Source: Flavobacterium sp. (GTDB lineage: Bacteria > Bacteroidota > Bacteroidia > Flavobacteriales > Flavobacteriaceae). From it: a DNA stretch of 29,968 nucleotides. Of the stretch, positions 15,535 to 23,764 are shown one piece after another. The notes below the pieces were generated by a model. The model was not told the DNA's origin. It did not search any database and worked only from the letters and a program-made list of their open reading frames with translations. The stretch is from the NCBI GenBank assembly GCA_030152225.1, contig JASLHL010000038.1, positions 1-29,968 of the forward strand. The letters are read 5' to 3'. Position 1 is the first letter of the stretch; every line of letters starts with the position of its first letter. Made by a program: the position numbers and the translations under genes.

Positions 15535-15552
15535 ATACGTTTAAAAACGTAT
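15535..15552. repeat. 18-bp palindrome upstream of the SGNH lipoprotein gene
   Basis: ATACGTTT-AA-AAACGTAT is perfectly symmetrical and lies 78-95 bases before the ATG at 15630. The sequence around it is strongly A/T-rich, with no exact TAnnTTTG element. It could be a regulator-binding site. Confidence 0.5.
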
Positions 15553-15629
15553 AAAAATTAAAATAAAAAGACTTTTTAAATGTTTTAATTTAATAAATTT
15601 ATAATAATTAACATATTTAAAAATTGACT

Positions 15630-16499
15630 ATGAAAAAAATTGTATTATTCGCCTTATTTGCTTCCCTCGCTTTAGGCTCATGTGGAGACAAAACAAAAGA
15701 TGCTGACCAAACGGCAACAGCGTTGGTCGCTAAACCAACGCCACCCACAGCCGAAGGAACGCTTCGCGTGCTCTTTGTAGGCAATAGTCATACCGAATAC
15801 TTCGCTAGTTTTCCCCAAGTTCTCGAAGCCTTAGCCAAAGAAAACAGCAAACCGCTTGAGGTAAAGAAACTAGTTGAAATGGGAGTAAGCCTTGATCGCA
15901 TTCTCGCTTCCAACAAAAAAGAAGCGGATAAAGTCTTCAGTGCCACTGATGCTGATGGCAACTATTTTGATTTCATCATCCTACAAGAATCAACACCTGT
16001 AGCTATTCAAGATTTAGAGGATTATAAAGCAAACGTAAAAACCATACACGATTTAGCGACTAAAAACAGTCCGGAGGTCGCTACGTATATTTACGGGCTA
16101 ACTGCTCCTTTTGAATACAATGGGGCCGATTATAAAGAGTACCAACCGATCTTACAGGAAAATGGCGTAATCGTGGCTCAATCCATACCCAATACAGGAT
16201 ATTTGAATTTCTCCGCTGTATTGGGTGCTGCCTATCAAGGGAAAGAAGGCTACATTCCCATTGTTGAGGGAAAGGATCAATTGCGCTTTACGGATAGTTC
16301 ACATCATATGTTGAATGATGCTGTATTTGTAAACAGCATCGTCCTCTATCAAACGCTATTTGGAGAAACGCCAAAAATACCCCAACAATTACCTTTGAGC
16401 ACAGGTACTGCTGATCATGATGGCATCAAAATAATGGATGTCGAAAAAGGAGTAAGTAATCCTGATGCTTTGCTTAAAATTGCTGCAAATTTCAAATAA
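15630..16499 (+). CDS. SGNH/GDSL-like hydrolase lipoprotein
   Basis: The 289 residues start with a lipoprotein signal, ALGSC (Cys18), so the protein is envelope-anchored. After a Thr/Ala/Pro linker (25-43), RVLFVGNSHTEYFASFP gives the block I serine of the SGNH fold at Ser53. FIILQESTP (116-123) fits the central strand. FTDSSHHMLND gives the C-terminal Asp222/His225 pair. The overall match is to DUF4886-type SGNH hydrolases, which act on acyl esters, often of carbohydrates; the substrate here is unknown. An in-frame TTG at 15624 would add only two residues; the ATG gives the standard MKKIVLF start. The gene is alone and ends at the stem-loop 16511-16538. Confidence 0.82.
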   Translation: MKKIVLFALFASLALGSCGDKTKDADQTATALVAKPTPPTAEGTLRVLFVGNSHTEYFASFPQVLEALAKENSKPLEVKKLVEMGVSLDRILASNKKEADKVFSATDADGNYFDFIILQESTPVAIQDLEDYKANVKTIHDLATKNSPEVATYIYGLTAPFEYNGADYKEYQPILQENGVIVAQSIPNTGYLNFSAVLGAAYQGKEGYIPIVEGKDQLRFTDSSHHMLNDAVFVNSIVLYQTLFGETPKIPQQLPLSTGTADHDGIKIMDVEKGVSNPDALLKIAANFK

Positions 16500-16510
16500 A
16501 CCGATTACTG

Positions 16511-16541
16511 GTAAAAGCAGGATTCGTCCTGCTTTTACTTC
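16511..16541 (+). terminator. Terminator with UUCG loop after the SGNH lipoprotein gene
   Basis: A perfect 12-bp stem (16511-16522 with 16527-16538) closes a TTCG tetraloop, followed by TTC. The UUCG loop is unusually stable in RNA. The T run past the stem is short, but the right arm itself contains TTTT. Confidence 0.8.
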
Positions 16542-16613
16542 TTTATCTGGATTTATCCCTAACACCAGGTCTTTTCTTAATGTAGGTTAAGCACATATCC
16601 CTCAACAGAACCG

Positions 16614-16621
16614 TATTTTTG
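16614..16621 (+). promoter_or_regulatory. -7 element TATTTTTG of the YceI gene
   Basis: This is an exact TAnnTTTG match 30 bases before the ATG at 16652. No TTG is found at the expected -33 distance. Confidence 0.6.
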
Positions 16622-16651
16622 TATCATTGATAATCACAAAATATAAACCAT

Positions 16652-17227
16652 ATGAAAAAAATAGTTTTACTCGTTGTAGCTGCCTTATTTTCAGTTACTT
16701 CATTTGCACAAACAAAATGGAATGTCGATCCTATGCACTCCTTTTTAAACTTTTCGGTTAAACACTTAGGCATCTCCTTTGTAGATGGTCGCTTTGACAA
16801 ATACGAAGGTACTTTTGTAGGCAACCCAGAGGATTTAACAAAAGGTACATTCAATTTTACAGTTGATTTAAACAGTATCAACACCAGTGTAGAAATGCGT
16901 GACAATCACTTAAAATCAGCTGACTTTTTTGATACGGCAAAATATGCTACAATGAAATTTGATAGCAAGTCAATCAAAAAAACAGGCAAAGATAAATACG
17001 AATTAGTAGGAAACTTAACAATCAAAAATATTACCAAACCGGTAACCTTTCAATTGACTTATGGTGGTTTATTGGCAGATGATGGAAATGGGAATACAAA
17101 ACTAGGTTTTCAAGCCAAAACAACGATCGATCGCTTTGACTACGAGGTAGCTTATGACCCAACAGGTCAAGCCATTGGAAAAAACGTTGATATTACGGTA
17201 AACTTAGAATTTAGTAAGGCTAACTAA
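16652..17227 (+). CDS. YceI family periplasmic lipid-binding protein
   Basis: The 191 residues begin with a signal peptide ending SFA|QTK (A19). The mature part is a lipocalin-like beta barrel of the YceI family. It has the usual opening, KWNVDPMHSFLNFSVKHLGIS, then VDGRFDKYEG, TSVEMRDNHLKSADFFDTAKYATMKF and VGNLTIKNITKPVTF. Relatives bind polyisoprenoid or fatty-amide ligands in the periplasm; the ligand here cannot be told. Length is as expected. It has its own -7 element and shares a symmetrical terminator with the convergent gene, so it is a single-gene unit. Confidence 0.93.
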   Translation: MKKIVLLVVAALFSVTSFAQTKWNVDPMHSFLNFSVKHLGISFVDGRFDKYEGTFVGNPEDLTKGTFNFTVDLNSINTSVEMRDNHLKSADFFDTAKYATMKFDSKSIKKTGKDKYELVGNLTIKNITKPVTFQLTYGGLLADDGNGNTKLGFQAKTTIDRFDYEVAYDPTGQAIGKNVDITVNLEFSKAN

Positions 17228-17249
17228 TCCTTTATAATACCTTCAAATG

Positions 17250-17282
17250 AAAAAGGCTTGCGCTAGTAGCAAGCCTTTTTTT
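17250..17282. terminator. Bidirectional terminator between YceI and the NAD(P)-binding gene
   Basis: Stem AAAAAGGCTTGC (17250-17261) with GCAAGCCTTTTT (17269-17280), seven-base loop. The minus-strand gene's stop codon (17281-17283) starts at its right edge. Confidence 0.9.
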
Positions 17283-17913
17283 ATATTTCTTCATTGTCAA
17301 TCACAACTAGATTATATGCAACATGCTGTACGGCAGCCTCGCGAATCCGATCTGCTACTTTGGATACAGGAACGGGCTTATACGATGTAAATAACCCTAG
17401 TCGATTGAGAAACTTCAAGATCTTTACTCCCCATTCTTCTCCTTTGCGATCGGAATTAGGGCGAATGAGTGAACTTGGGCGAATGATAATCGTTCGATTA
17501 AAATGCAATTGCGCAATCGCTTGTTCAATGCGACCTTTAAGGTAGAGATAAAACACTTTGCTGTGGTAATTGGCCCCCATAGAAGAGACTAAAACAAACG
17601 TTTGTACTGATTTTGCTTTACAGTATTTAGCAAATTGTACGACATAGTCATAGTCAATATGCCACTGATTTTCCTTACTTCCCGCTTGTTTTTTGGTGGT
17701 TCCCAGACAGCTGAATGCAACATCTCCTTCGATCAAGTGATGCCACTCATTCATTTTTTCAAAATCTACAACGTGGCAAATCAGCTTGGGATGTTGGATA
17801 TCCCAAGAGCTTCGTACGAATATTTCGACAAAATGATAGCGATCATCACACAGCAGTTGACGCACTAATACTTTTCCAACGGCTCCAGTAGCCCCAATAA
17901 TTACAGCTCTCAT
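17281..17913 (-). CDS. NAD(P)-binding Rossmann-fold protein, atypical short-chain dehydrogenase (HTATIP2-like)
   Basis: The 210 residues start with a dinucleotide-binding loop, IGATGAVG (6-13, GxxGxxG). Later signatures are VAFSCLGTTKKQAGSKE, a cofactor-contact region, and VLVSSMGANYHSKVFYLYLKGRIE, which holds the Ser and the YxxxK-like pair. IIRPSSLIRPNS follows in the C-terminal half. This fits the atypical SDR group that includes human HTATIP2/TIP30. These use NADPH, and the small size leaves little room for a substrate domain. Substrate unknown. It lies 58 bases after aspA on the same strand, but a stem-loop sits between them, so it may have a separate promoter, although no clear one is visible. 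Confidence 0.85.
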   Translation of the reverse strand: MRAVIIGATGAVGKVLVRQLLCDDRYHFVEIFVRSSWDIQHPKLICHVVDFEKMNEWHHLIEGDVAFSCLGTTKKQAGSKENQWHIDYDYVVQFAKYCKAKSVQTFVLVSSMGANYHSKVFYLYLKGRIEQAIAQLHFNRTIIIRPSSLIRPNSDRKGEEWGVKILKFLNRLGLFTSYKPVPVSKVADRIREAAVQHVAYNLVVIDNEEI

Positions 17914-17925
17914 AAAAGTAATTTA

Positions 17926-17962
17926 CAAAAAAAAATAATGCGACTGCTTTCTTTTTTAGTCG
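17926..17962 (-). terminator. Probable terminator of aspA
   Basis: On the minus strand a 5-bp stem, CGACT/AGTCG (17958-17962 with 17941-17945), is followed by ATTATTTTTTTTT. The stem is short, so termination may be partial and allow read-through into the next gene. Confidence 0.5.
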
Positions 17963-17971
17963 ATTCTCTTC

Positions 17972-19378
17972 TTATTTGTTCACTGAATGCGGTGCAAGCA
18001 TGTGTTTTGGATCCAATAATTCATCTAGTTGTTCTTGAGTCATCAGTTGATGAGCGAGAATTAATTCATAGACTCCTTTACCTGTTTCAAGTGCTTCTTT
18101 CGCTATTTTTGTACTTGCTTTATAACCAATATAAGGGTTCAATGCCGTTACGATTCCAATACTGTGCAACACTTGTTCCTTCGTATGGGTTGCATTGGCT
18201 TGAATCCCAGTAATGCACTTTGTTGTTAGGGTATCCATGGCTTGGCTCATCCATTGCATGGATTCCATTAAGCTGTGTACTAATACAGGTTCCATCACGT
18301 TTAATTGCAATTGAGCTGCCTCAGAAGCCATTGTAATAGTCATATCGTTTCCGATTACCTTGAAACAAACTTGATTGACTACTTCTGGAATCACGGGATT
18401 AACTTTCCCTGGCATAATAGAAGATCCAGGTTGCATGGCAGGCAATTGAATTTCTGCCAATCCCGTACGAGGACCAGAAGACAACAGGCGTAAATCGTTA
18501 CACATTTTGGACACCTTGATAGCCACTTTTTTTAGCGCATTAGAATACGCCACTAATCCACTGGTATCTGAAGTTGCCTCAATGAGGTTAGCTGCTGAAA
18601 TAACAGGCTGTTGCATAAGTGCACCCAAATTTTCTGCGCAAAGTGTTGCATAACCAGGAACGGCATTTAATCCCGTTCCAATAGCTGTTGCCCCCATATT
18701 GATTTCCAAAAACGAATGGCTTGCCTCCTCTAACTTACCAATTTCTCGTTCTAAGGTAAAGGCAAAAGCTCCAAATTCTTGACCTAACGTCATGGGAACA
18801 GCATCTTGTAATTGGGTACGTCCCATTTTAAGCACCTCTTTAAACTGCGCTTCTTTTTCTTTTAATGCAGCAACTAAACGAGTTAGACTTGCCACAACTG
18901 CTTGATTCATTTCAAATAATGCAACTTTAAATGCAGTAGGATAGGCATCATTAGTCGATTGTGAAAGGTTCACATGATCATTCGGTGAACAATATTGGTA
19001 GTCCCCTTTTTCGTGTCCTAAAAGCTCTAAAGCACGATTGGCGATAACCTCATTGGCATTCATATTGGTCGATGTTCCCGCTCCACCTTGAATCATATCA
19101 ATAGGAAAATCACTGTGAAATTGCCCTGCTACTAATTCTTTACACGCCGTTTCAATAGCTTGATAAATGGATTTTTCTAATAGATTGAGTTCAAAATTTG
19201 TTTTCGCTGCAGCCCATTTTACTAGCGCTAAACCTCTAATAAAAGCGGGGTAATTTGCTAATTTCTGTTGAGAAATAGCGAAGTTTTCAATCGCTCGTTG
19301 CGTTTGTACGCCGTAATAGGCGTCAAGAGGAACCTCAATTTCCCCAATTAAATCGCTTTCAATTCTAGTTTTTTTCAT
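17972..19378 (-). CDS. aspA: Aspartate ammonia-lyase (aspartase)
   Basis: Aspartase converts L-aspartate reversibly to fumarate and ammonia in the cytoplasm, feeding the TCA cycle. The 468 residues carry the fumarase/aspartase superfamily signature GSSIMPGKVNP (318-328), whose flexible loop holds the catalytic Ser. GAGTSTNMNANEVI (100-113) and LSQSTNDAYPTA (138-149) are the other active-site blocks. STNDAYPT and VIPEVVNQVCFKVIGND are aspartase-like; class II fumarases have SSNDxFP at the first place. The N-terminus MKKTRIESDLIGEIEVP is also aspartase-like. It lies downstream of the YchJ-like gene on the same strand with a 69-base gap and no clear -7 element. Together with sdhB elsewhere in the window it acts on the C4-dicarboxylate pool. 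Confidence 0.93.
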   Translation of the reverse strand: MKKTRIESDLIGEIEVPLDAYYGVQTQRAIENFAISQQKLANYPAFIRGLALVKWAAAKTNFELNLLEKSIYQAIETACKELVAGQFHSDFPIDMIQGGAGTSTNMNANEVIANRALELLGHEKGDYQYCSPNDHVNLSQSTNDAYPTAFKVALFEMNQAVVASLTRLVAALKEKEAQFKEVLKMGRTQLQDAVPMTLGQEFGAFAFTLEREIGKLEEASHSFLEINMGATAIGTGLNAVPGYATLCAENLGALMQQPVISAANLIEATSDTSGLVAYSNALKKVAIKVSKMCNDLRLLSSGPRTGLAEIQLPAMQPGSSIMPGKVNPVIPEVVNQVCFKVIGNDMTITMASEAAQLQLNVMEPVLVHSLMESMQWMSQAMDTLTTKCITGIQANATHTKEQVLHSIGIVTALNPYIGYKASTKIAKEALETGKGVYELILAHQLMTQEQLDELLDPKHMLAPHSVNK

Positions 19379-19447
19379 CTCTTTTTTTTATTCTTTTTCG
19401 ATTCCTTATATGTAGTAGATTCTACGTTGTATTTAATACAAAAAATC

Positions 19448-19822
19448 CTATTCTTCAAAAGTGCCAGCTACATAGTATAATTTTCCTCCTAAAAGCTCGA
19501 AAGTAGAATGTTCATCATGCTGGTGTTCCACGCCCGACTGATCTCTAAAAGACGCGCGAAACGTCACAGTTGTAGCCGTTGCTTCTTTTATTTTTAATCC
19601 CAACCATTGATTTTCCTTTGCCCATTGTAAGATTGACTTTTTACTGTACAGATGGCGCGTACGCGGATGTGTTGTATCAATTAAGTAGTTCGCATTAGCC
19701 AAGACATAAGCTGTATAACGAGAACGCATTAGCGCTTCTGCGGAGATTGGTTGTTGTTGGCCTTTTAACAAGGGCAAGCAACACGCTTCGAGTGTATGTT
19801 CACTTCCACAAGGACACATCAT
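19448..19822 (-). CDS. YchJ-like protein with N-terminal Cys metal motif
   Basis: The 124 residues follow the YchJ/UPF0225 pattern. CPCGSEHTLEACCLPLL forms an N-terminal cysteine cluster like the SEC-C zinc-binding motif. EALMRSRYTAYVLANANYLIDTTHP is the family's most conserved stretch, and the rest is an NTF2-like fold ending GKLYYVAGTFEE. Biochemical function is unknown. Two adjacent ATG codons (19822 and 19819) could each start it. AAGAAG just before them is a reasonable ribosome-binding sequence. The stop of the upstream 63-residue gene is only 4 bases away, so the two are translationally coupled. Confidence 0.88.
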   Translation of the reverse strand: MMCPCGSEHTLEACCLPLLKGQQQPISAEALMRSRYTAYVLANANYLIDTTHPRTRHLYSKKSILQWAKENQWLGLKIKEATATTVTFRASFRDQSGVEHQHDEHSTFELLGGKLYYVAGTFEE

Positions 19823-19826
19823 CTTC

Positions 19827-20018
19827 TTACTGTTTTATTTTTTCTTGGAGATCCTCCACAATTTTTTGCATCTTGGCCAAACGAACCAAAGCGTCGTCCT
19901 TGGTTTCAACATCTATCATACGCTGTAATTGTTTGGTAATTTCAACGGCGAATGCTTGGGCAATGTCGTGTTTTCCCTGCTCTATCAGCTGCATCAATTC
20001 AAGTATTGCTTTCTCCAT
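19827..20018 (-). CDS. 63-residue helical protein of unknown function
   Basis: The 63 residues are charged and almost entirely heptad-compatible helix (EKAILELMQLIEQGKHDIAQAF ... LAKMQKIVEDLQEKIKQ). There is no signal peptide, membrane segment or Cys motif. It is probably a real gene: an exact -7 element (TATCTTTG, 20047-20054) lies 29 bases upstream and its stop is 4 bases from the start of the YchJ-like gene. Codon use is like that of its neighbours. No family is recognised; a small dimeric coiled-coil protein is a fair guess. Confidence 0.72.
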   Translation of the reverse strand: MEKAILELMQLIEQGKHDIAQAFAVEITKQLQRMIDVETKDDALVRLAKMQKIVEDLQEKIKQ

Positions 20019-20046
20019 ACTCTTTCTTCTAATTTCATATACTATA

Positions 20047-20054
20047 CAAAGATA
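20047..20054 (-). promoter_or_regulatory. -7 element TATCTTTG for the 63-residue/YchJ unit
   Basis: This is an exact TAnnTTTG match on the minus strand in the divergent spacer with comF, 29 bases before the ATG at 20018. It should drive the 63-residue gene and the YchJ-like gene, and perhaps aspA by read-through. Confidence 0.6.
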
Positions 20055-20117
20055 TTGGTTGTGTTGATTTAAACTGGCTTTTTATTTGTGTTATTTTCGA
20101 GAAACGCCTCCTCGCCC

Positions 20118-20798
20118 ATGTTACAAGACGTACTCCATCTCTTTTTACCACATTACTGTTGTGGTTGTTCCACTTTACTTTTGCAACAGGAAGACCTACT
20201 TTGTGTTAGCTGTCGCACGTTCCTGCCCTTTACGGATCAGCATCGCCATACCCCAAACGAAGCACTCAATAAATTTTATGGCAAAGTAAAAATCAACCAT
20301 GCTAGCTGTATGTTGTACTATACCAAAGAAGGAATTGTATCGCGTTTACTCCATCAATTGAAATACAACAACCAGCCTAAAATTGGCTATACCTTGGGAA
20401 GAATGTATGCCGAACTCCTTGCAGAAACGGCTCATTTGGATACTGTTGACTATCTCATTCCCGTGCCTATGCACAAGAGAAAACAACGCCAACGGGGCTA
20501 CAATCAAGTCGACGGATTTGCTGATGCGCTCGCTTATTATTTTGGAATTCCCGTAAATAGAACCTTGCTTACCAAAATAACACATACTCCGTCTCAAACA
20601 ACCAAAACCTTTCAAGAACGCATCAAGACAAAAATCACAACCTTTTACCTTGGCGATTCTTCTTCTTTTACTGGAAAACACTTGCTTTTATTAGACGATA
20701 TTTTAACCACGGGAAGCACATTGGAGACCTGCGCCAAATTATTGCTTCAAATACCTGGGTGCAAGGTGAGTATTTTGTGTTTAGCATACACAAAATAA
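20118..20798 (+). CDS. comF: ComF family phosphoribosyltransferase-like protein
   Basis: ComF proteins act in natural transformation, at the step where single-stranded DNA enters the cytoplasm. The 226 residues have the usual two parts. An N-terminal zinc ribbon has CCGC (C14, C15, C17) and CVSC (C29, C32). A PRTase domain follows with YLIPVPMHKRKQRQRGYNQ (112-130) and the PRPP-binding loop LLLDDILTTGST (190-201). The open frame extends upstream to a GTG at 20088, but the ATG at 20118 gives the family's normal start (MLQDVLHLFLPHYCCGC). A near -7 element, TATTTTCG (20092-20099), would place transcription start after the GTG. It is divergent from the 63-residue gene. Confidence 0.9.
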   Translation: MLQDVLHLFLPHYCCGCSTLLLQQEDLLCVSCRTFLPFTDQHRHTPNEALNKFYGKVKINHASCMLYYTKEGIVSRLLHQLKYNNQPKIGYTLGRMYAELLAETAHLDTVDYLIPVPMHKRKQRQRGYNQVDGFADALAYYFGIPVNRTLLTKITHTPSQTTKTFQERIKTKITTFYLGDSSSFTGKHLLLLDDILTTGSTLETCAKLLLQIPGCKVSILCLAYTK

Positions 20799-20866
20799 AG
20801 TTTTTACGGGTTGATATTTTCTAAGTAAAAAATATAATTGTTACTTTGTCTTTTCAAAACAAAACT

Positions 20867-22477
20867 ATGTCTAAGTTTCGTCTATATTTTTTTACTTGTT
20901 TACTCATTTTATGTGTAACTTGTTTTTCCAATTGTGCTAAGAGAGGTTTTATATCAGGGGGTCCTATGGATACCTTACCTCCCGTTGTATTAAAGAGTTA
21001 TCCTGAAAATTATTCCATCAACTTTGATAAAGAAGTGATCAAAATCGAATTTGATGAATTCATCAAATTGAAAAACATCACCCAGAATTTGATTGTTTCT
21101 CCACCGTTGAAAAACAATCCTGAAATTCAACCGATGGGAGGACCTAAAAAGGAATTAACCATCCAGCTTAGAGATACTTTGCTCCCAAATACCACCTATA
21201 GTTTCAACTTTGGAGACGCTATTATTGACAATAATGAAGGTAATGTATTACCTCAATTTAAGTATATATTCTCTACGGGAACCTATATCGATTCCTTAAA
21301 ACTAGAGGGAACAATACAATCCGCTCATCAACTGAAAACGGACAATTTTGTCAATATTATGCTTTATGATGCCAAAACATTCAAAGACTCAACGGTTTAC
21401 AAAGAAAAACCGCTATATATCACCAATACCTTGGATTCTCTTACTACTTTTTCGATTGAAAATATTAAGGCAGGCACGTATTATTTAGTGGGATTGAAGC
21501 AAAAGACCAACAATTATAAATTTAATCCGGAACAGGATAAAATTGCCTTTATTCAAGACTCTATTGTCATTCCAACAGAGGACAAATACAATTTGGTGCT
21601 TTTTAAATCTGAGGAGGCATTTGTTGCTAAACGACCTGCTCAACTTTCAGAGAACAAATGGTATCTTCCTTATATCGGCAATAGTAAAGGGACACAAGTA
21701 AAGGTGTCTAAAAATGATAGTTTAATTCGCAGTGTATACACGCCTTTGGAAGGCAAAGACACCCTTCAAGTTTGGTTTCCAAAAGTTGTGGCAGATTCCT
21801 TGCACTTTACGGTAACCAACGAGGATTACGCTGAAACTTTTACGGTGCGTCCTCGTGCAAAAATGAAAGAGATTGACACCTTAAAAATCAGTGCTAAAAA
21901 CAGTATCATTGACTTTAAGGAGGATTTCGCCTTAAAAATGACAACACCGCTTGGTCAGGTGAACAAAAGTCTAATCAACATCATCAATAAAGACTCCCTT
22001 CCTGTTTCTTTTGAGGTTCAAGAAATTGCAGCGGAGCAAAAAATAGTTTTGCTCTTCGAAAAACTGCAAGAGGAATTATACAATATTCAACTGATGCCTG
22101 AGGCGATAACCGATTTTTTTGGACAAGGTAACGATTCCCTTCAATATACGTTAAAGACAAATAAACACAGTGATTATGGGAACTTAAATCTGAATTTAAG
22201 TGACGTTAAACGCTACCCTATTATTGTAGACCTGATCGATGAGCAGGAGAAAGTGTACTTCACACAAGTGATCCAAGAGCCTCAGACTATTGTGTTTGAT
22301 TTACTCCCACCACGCAAGTACTTTGTTCGCGTGATTTACGATGACAATAAAAATGGTCAATGGGATACGGGATATTACTGGGATAAACGCCAACCTGAAG
22401 AAACCTTTTACTCCAAAGAAGCCATCGATTTACGCGCCAATTGGGATATCAATCAGGACATGAGTCTAGCGGAATAA
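20867..22477 (+). CDS. Ig-like domain lipoprotein (Big_5/SbsA type)
   Basis: The 536 residues start with a hydrophobic signal and NCAKRGFISGGPMDTLPP, the start I associate with this family of Bacteroidota lipoproteins; Cys23 is the probable acylated residue. An SbsA-like Ig domain follows (about 35-135: PPVVLKSYPENYSINFDKEVIKIEFDEFI ... LPNTTYSFNFGDAIIDNNEGN). Beyond it are several beta-rich repeats of unclear type. Near the C-terminus, DDNKNGQWD (492-500) resembles an EF-hand-like calcium loop inside a prealbumin-like segment. It may have a structural or surface role; function is unknown. The frame runs upstream to a TTG at 20846, but that overlaps a near-consensus -7 (TTACTTTG, 20841-20848), so the ATG at 20867 is used. 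Confidence 0.85.
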   Translation: MSKFRLYFFTCLLILCVTCFSNCAKRGFISGGPMDTLPPVVLKSYPENYSINFDKEVIKIEFDEFIKLKNITQNLIVSPPLKNNPEIQPMGGPKKELTIQLRDTLLPNTTYSFNFGDAIIDNNEGNVLPQFKYIFSTGTYIDSLKLEGTIQSAHQLKTDNFVNIMLYDAKTFKDSTVYKEKPLYITNTLDSLTTFSIENIKAGTYYLVGLKQKTNNYKFNPEQDKIAFIQDSIVIPTEDKYNLVLFKSEEAFVAKRPAQLSENKWYLPYIGNSKGTQVKVSKNDSLIRSVYTPLEGKDTLQVWFPKVVADSLHFTVTNEDYAETFTVRPRAKMKEIDTLKISAKNSIIDFKEDFALKMTTPLGQVNKSLINIINKDSLPVSFEVQEIAAEQKIVLLFEKLQEELYNIQLMPEAITDFFGQGNDSLQYTLKTNKHSDYGNLNLNLSDVKRYPIIVDLIDEQEKVYFTQVIQEPQTIVFDLLPPRKYFVRVIYDDNKNGQWDTGYYWDKRQPEETFYSKEAIDLRANWDINQDMSLAE

Positions 22478-22498
22478 CGCACCGCTAGCCCCCTTTTT
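22466..22498. terminator. Terminator overlapping the stop codon of the Ig-like lipoprotein gene
   Basis: Stem CTAGCGG (22466-22472) with CCGCTAG (22482-22488), followed by CCCCC and five T. The left arm is inside the last codons and the stop codon (22475-22477) is in the loop. The convergent DUF3999 gene ends at 22497. Confidence 0.7.
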
Positions 22499-23732
22499 AT
22501 TTCTCTAATTTCTTAAACGCTCGATAACAGATAAAAGAAACCAACAGGCCTACAACAACAAGTACTGCCCACAGCATAGTATTCATCTGCTTTGCCTTAG
22601 CCTCCTTTGCCCTTTGTTCCTTTAGATCATCTAGGAGAACCTGAACGTCAAAGTCATGTGTTTTAACAGTAGGCAATATTGCGGGAATTTCATTCTTGAA
22701 ATATTCAATATCGTACTGAGGAACGTCTTTCGTTGAAGTATTGACTTCTACTGTATAATGGGTATGTGCATCGAGATATGCCGTAGCAAATCGCGTTAAA
22801 GAATACGTTTGAACAGATATAATGTCCAGTGGAATATTACTGCCATTATCAATCTCAATATAAGGATTGCGAACCAACACATCATCGAGAATCCATTCAT
22901 TGCGCTGTTTAGATGACAGCGTAAAAGGCACGGCTACTTTTGTAATTGAATCTCGCAAGACTGCCTTGCGGTAATAATCACGAGGTGCGGCGATCTCAAA
23001 GACAATTTTATTGAGTATATAGCTCAAATCCTGCGCAACAAAGGATACTGTTGTTTTCTTGTCCTTCGCACCAAGGGTACTCTTGTCATAGCGCAACTGC
23101 GTTGGGCTAAACTGTCCATAGGTCTTTGTCCCCACAATCGTACTAACCTTATTTACTTTTAGTGGTGTTGTTTGATTGTTTATCAACTCCATCTCATAGT
23201 ATAAATAACGCCCTTCGGGAAGGGATACAAATAACGTTTCTTCCTCTCGTTCGGACGAAGCGTAGGTATAAATCGGTGTTTTTTGTTTGACAATAAACCA
23301 CTCTTGCTTATCGTTACTTCCTTTCACCGAAGCACTTAGCGCAACATCGGCTTTATTTATTGTAATATAGAAATCCGTTATTTTCTTTTTTTCGGGATTG
23401 TGAATGACAAAGCGATTGATGCTATCTCGCTCAACGCTATCTAGTACAGGATGATCAACAATCTTCGTTTCATTCGCTGTTGGCTGTACCGCTCTGATAA
23501 AATAGGGAACCTCCATGCGATTGCCTTGTTCTTGCTGAACAATACGAAGATTCGTTCCCTTTGGCTTTGCATTACCGACTAATCGATGATCCAATTCAAT
23601 GTTATAATATCCACTTTCTTGTACAGGAGCCAGATCTGCCTTGTAGATTTTCTCTTGTGCATATCCCGATGGCACACTTAGAAAACAAGTACTTCCCATC
23701 AAGAATAACGCAATCGCCTCTCTCTTTGTCAT
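22497..23732 (-). CDS. DUF3999 family envelope protein
   Basis: The 411 residues have a signal peptide (MTKREAIALFLMGSTCFLSVPSGYAQ), a long beta-rich periplasmic part and one C-terminal transmembrane helix (about 385-403) ending in a basic tail, RAFKKLEK. So it is anchored in the inner membrane and faces the periplasm. The segments ITDFYITINKADVALSASVKGSNDKQEW and EGRYLYYEMELINNQTTPLKVNKV look like discoidin-type beta sandwiches. This fits DUF3999, which is known as the partner of DUF2339 proteins. The DUF2339 gene lies just upstream on the same strand. A TTG at 23753 would add seven residues; the ATG at 23732 gives a better signal peptide. Function unknown. Confidence 0.82.
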   Translation of the reverse strand: MTKREAIALFLMGSTCFLSVPSGYAQEKIYKADLAPVQESGYYNIELDHRLVGNAKPKGTNLRIVQQEQGNRMEVPYFIRAVQPTANETKIVDHPVLDSVERDSINRFVIHNPEKKKITDFYITINKADVALSASVKGSNDKQEWFIVKQKTPIYTYASSEREEETLFVSLPEGRYLYYEMELINNQTTPLKVNKVSTIVGTKTYGQFSPTQLRYDKSTLGAKDKKTTVSFVAQDLSYILNKIVFEIAAPRDYYRKAVLRDSITKVAVPFTLSSKQRNEWILDDVLVRNPYIEIDNGSNIPLDIISVQTYSLTRFATAYLDAHTHYTVEVNTSTKDVPQYDIEYFKNEIPAILPTVKTHDFDVQVLLDDLKEQRAKEAKAKQMNTMLWAVLVVVGLLVSFICYRAFKKLEK

Positions 23733-23764
23733 GTGTAATTCTTTTGATCTCAATTTAAAATACC

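Noticed and set aside
17972..19378. Class II fumarase instead of aspartase
   Set aside because: STNDAYPT and the N-terminal and C-terminal signatures fit aspartase; fumarases have SSNDxFP.
20088..20117. GTG start for comF
   Set aside because: The extra ten residues precede the conserved ComF N-terminus and overlap a near -7 element.
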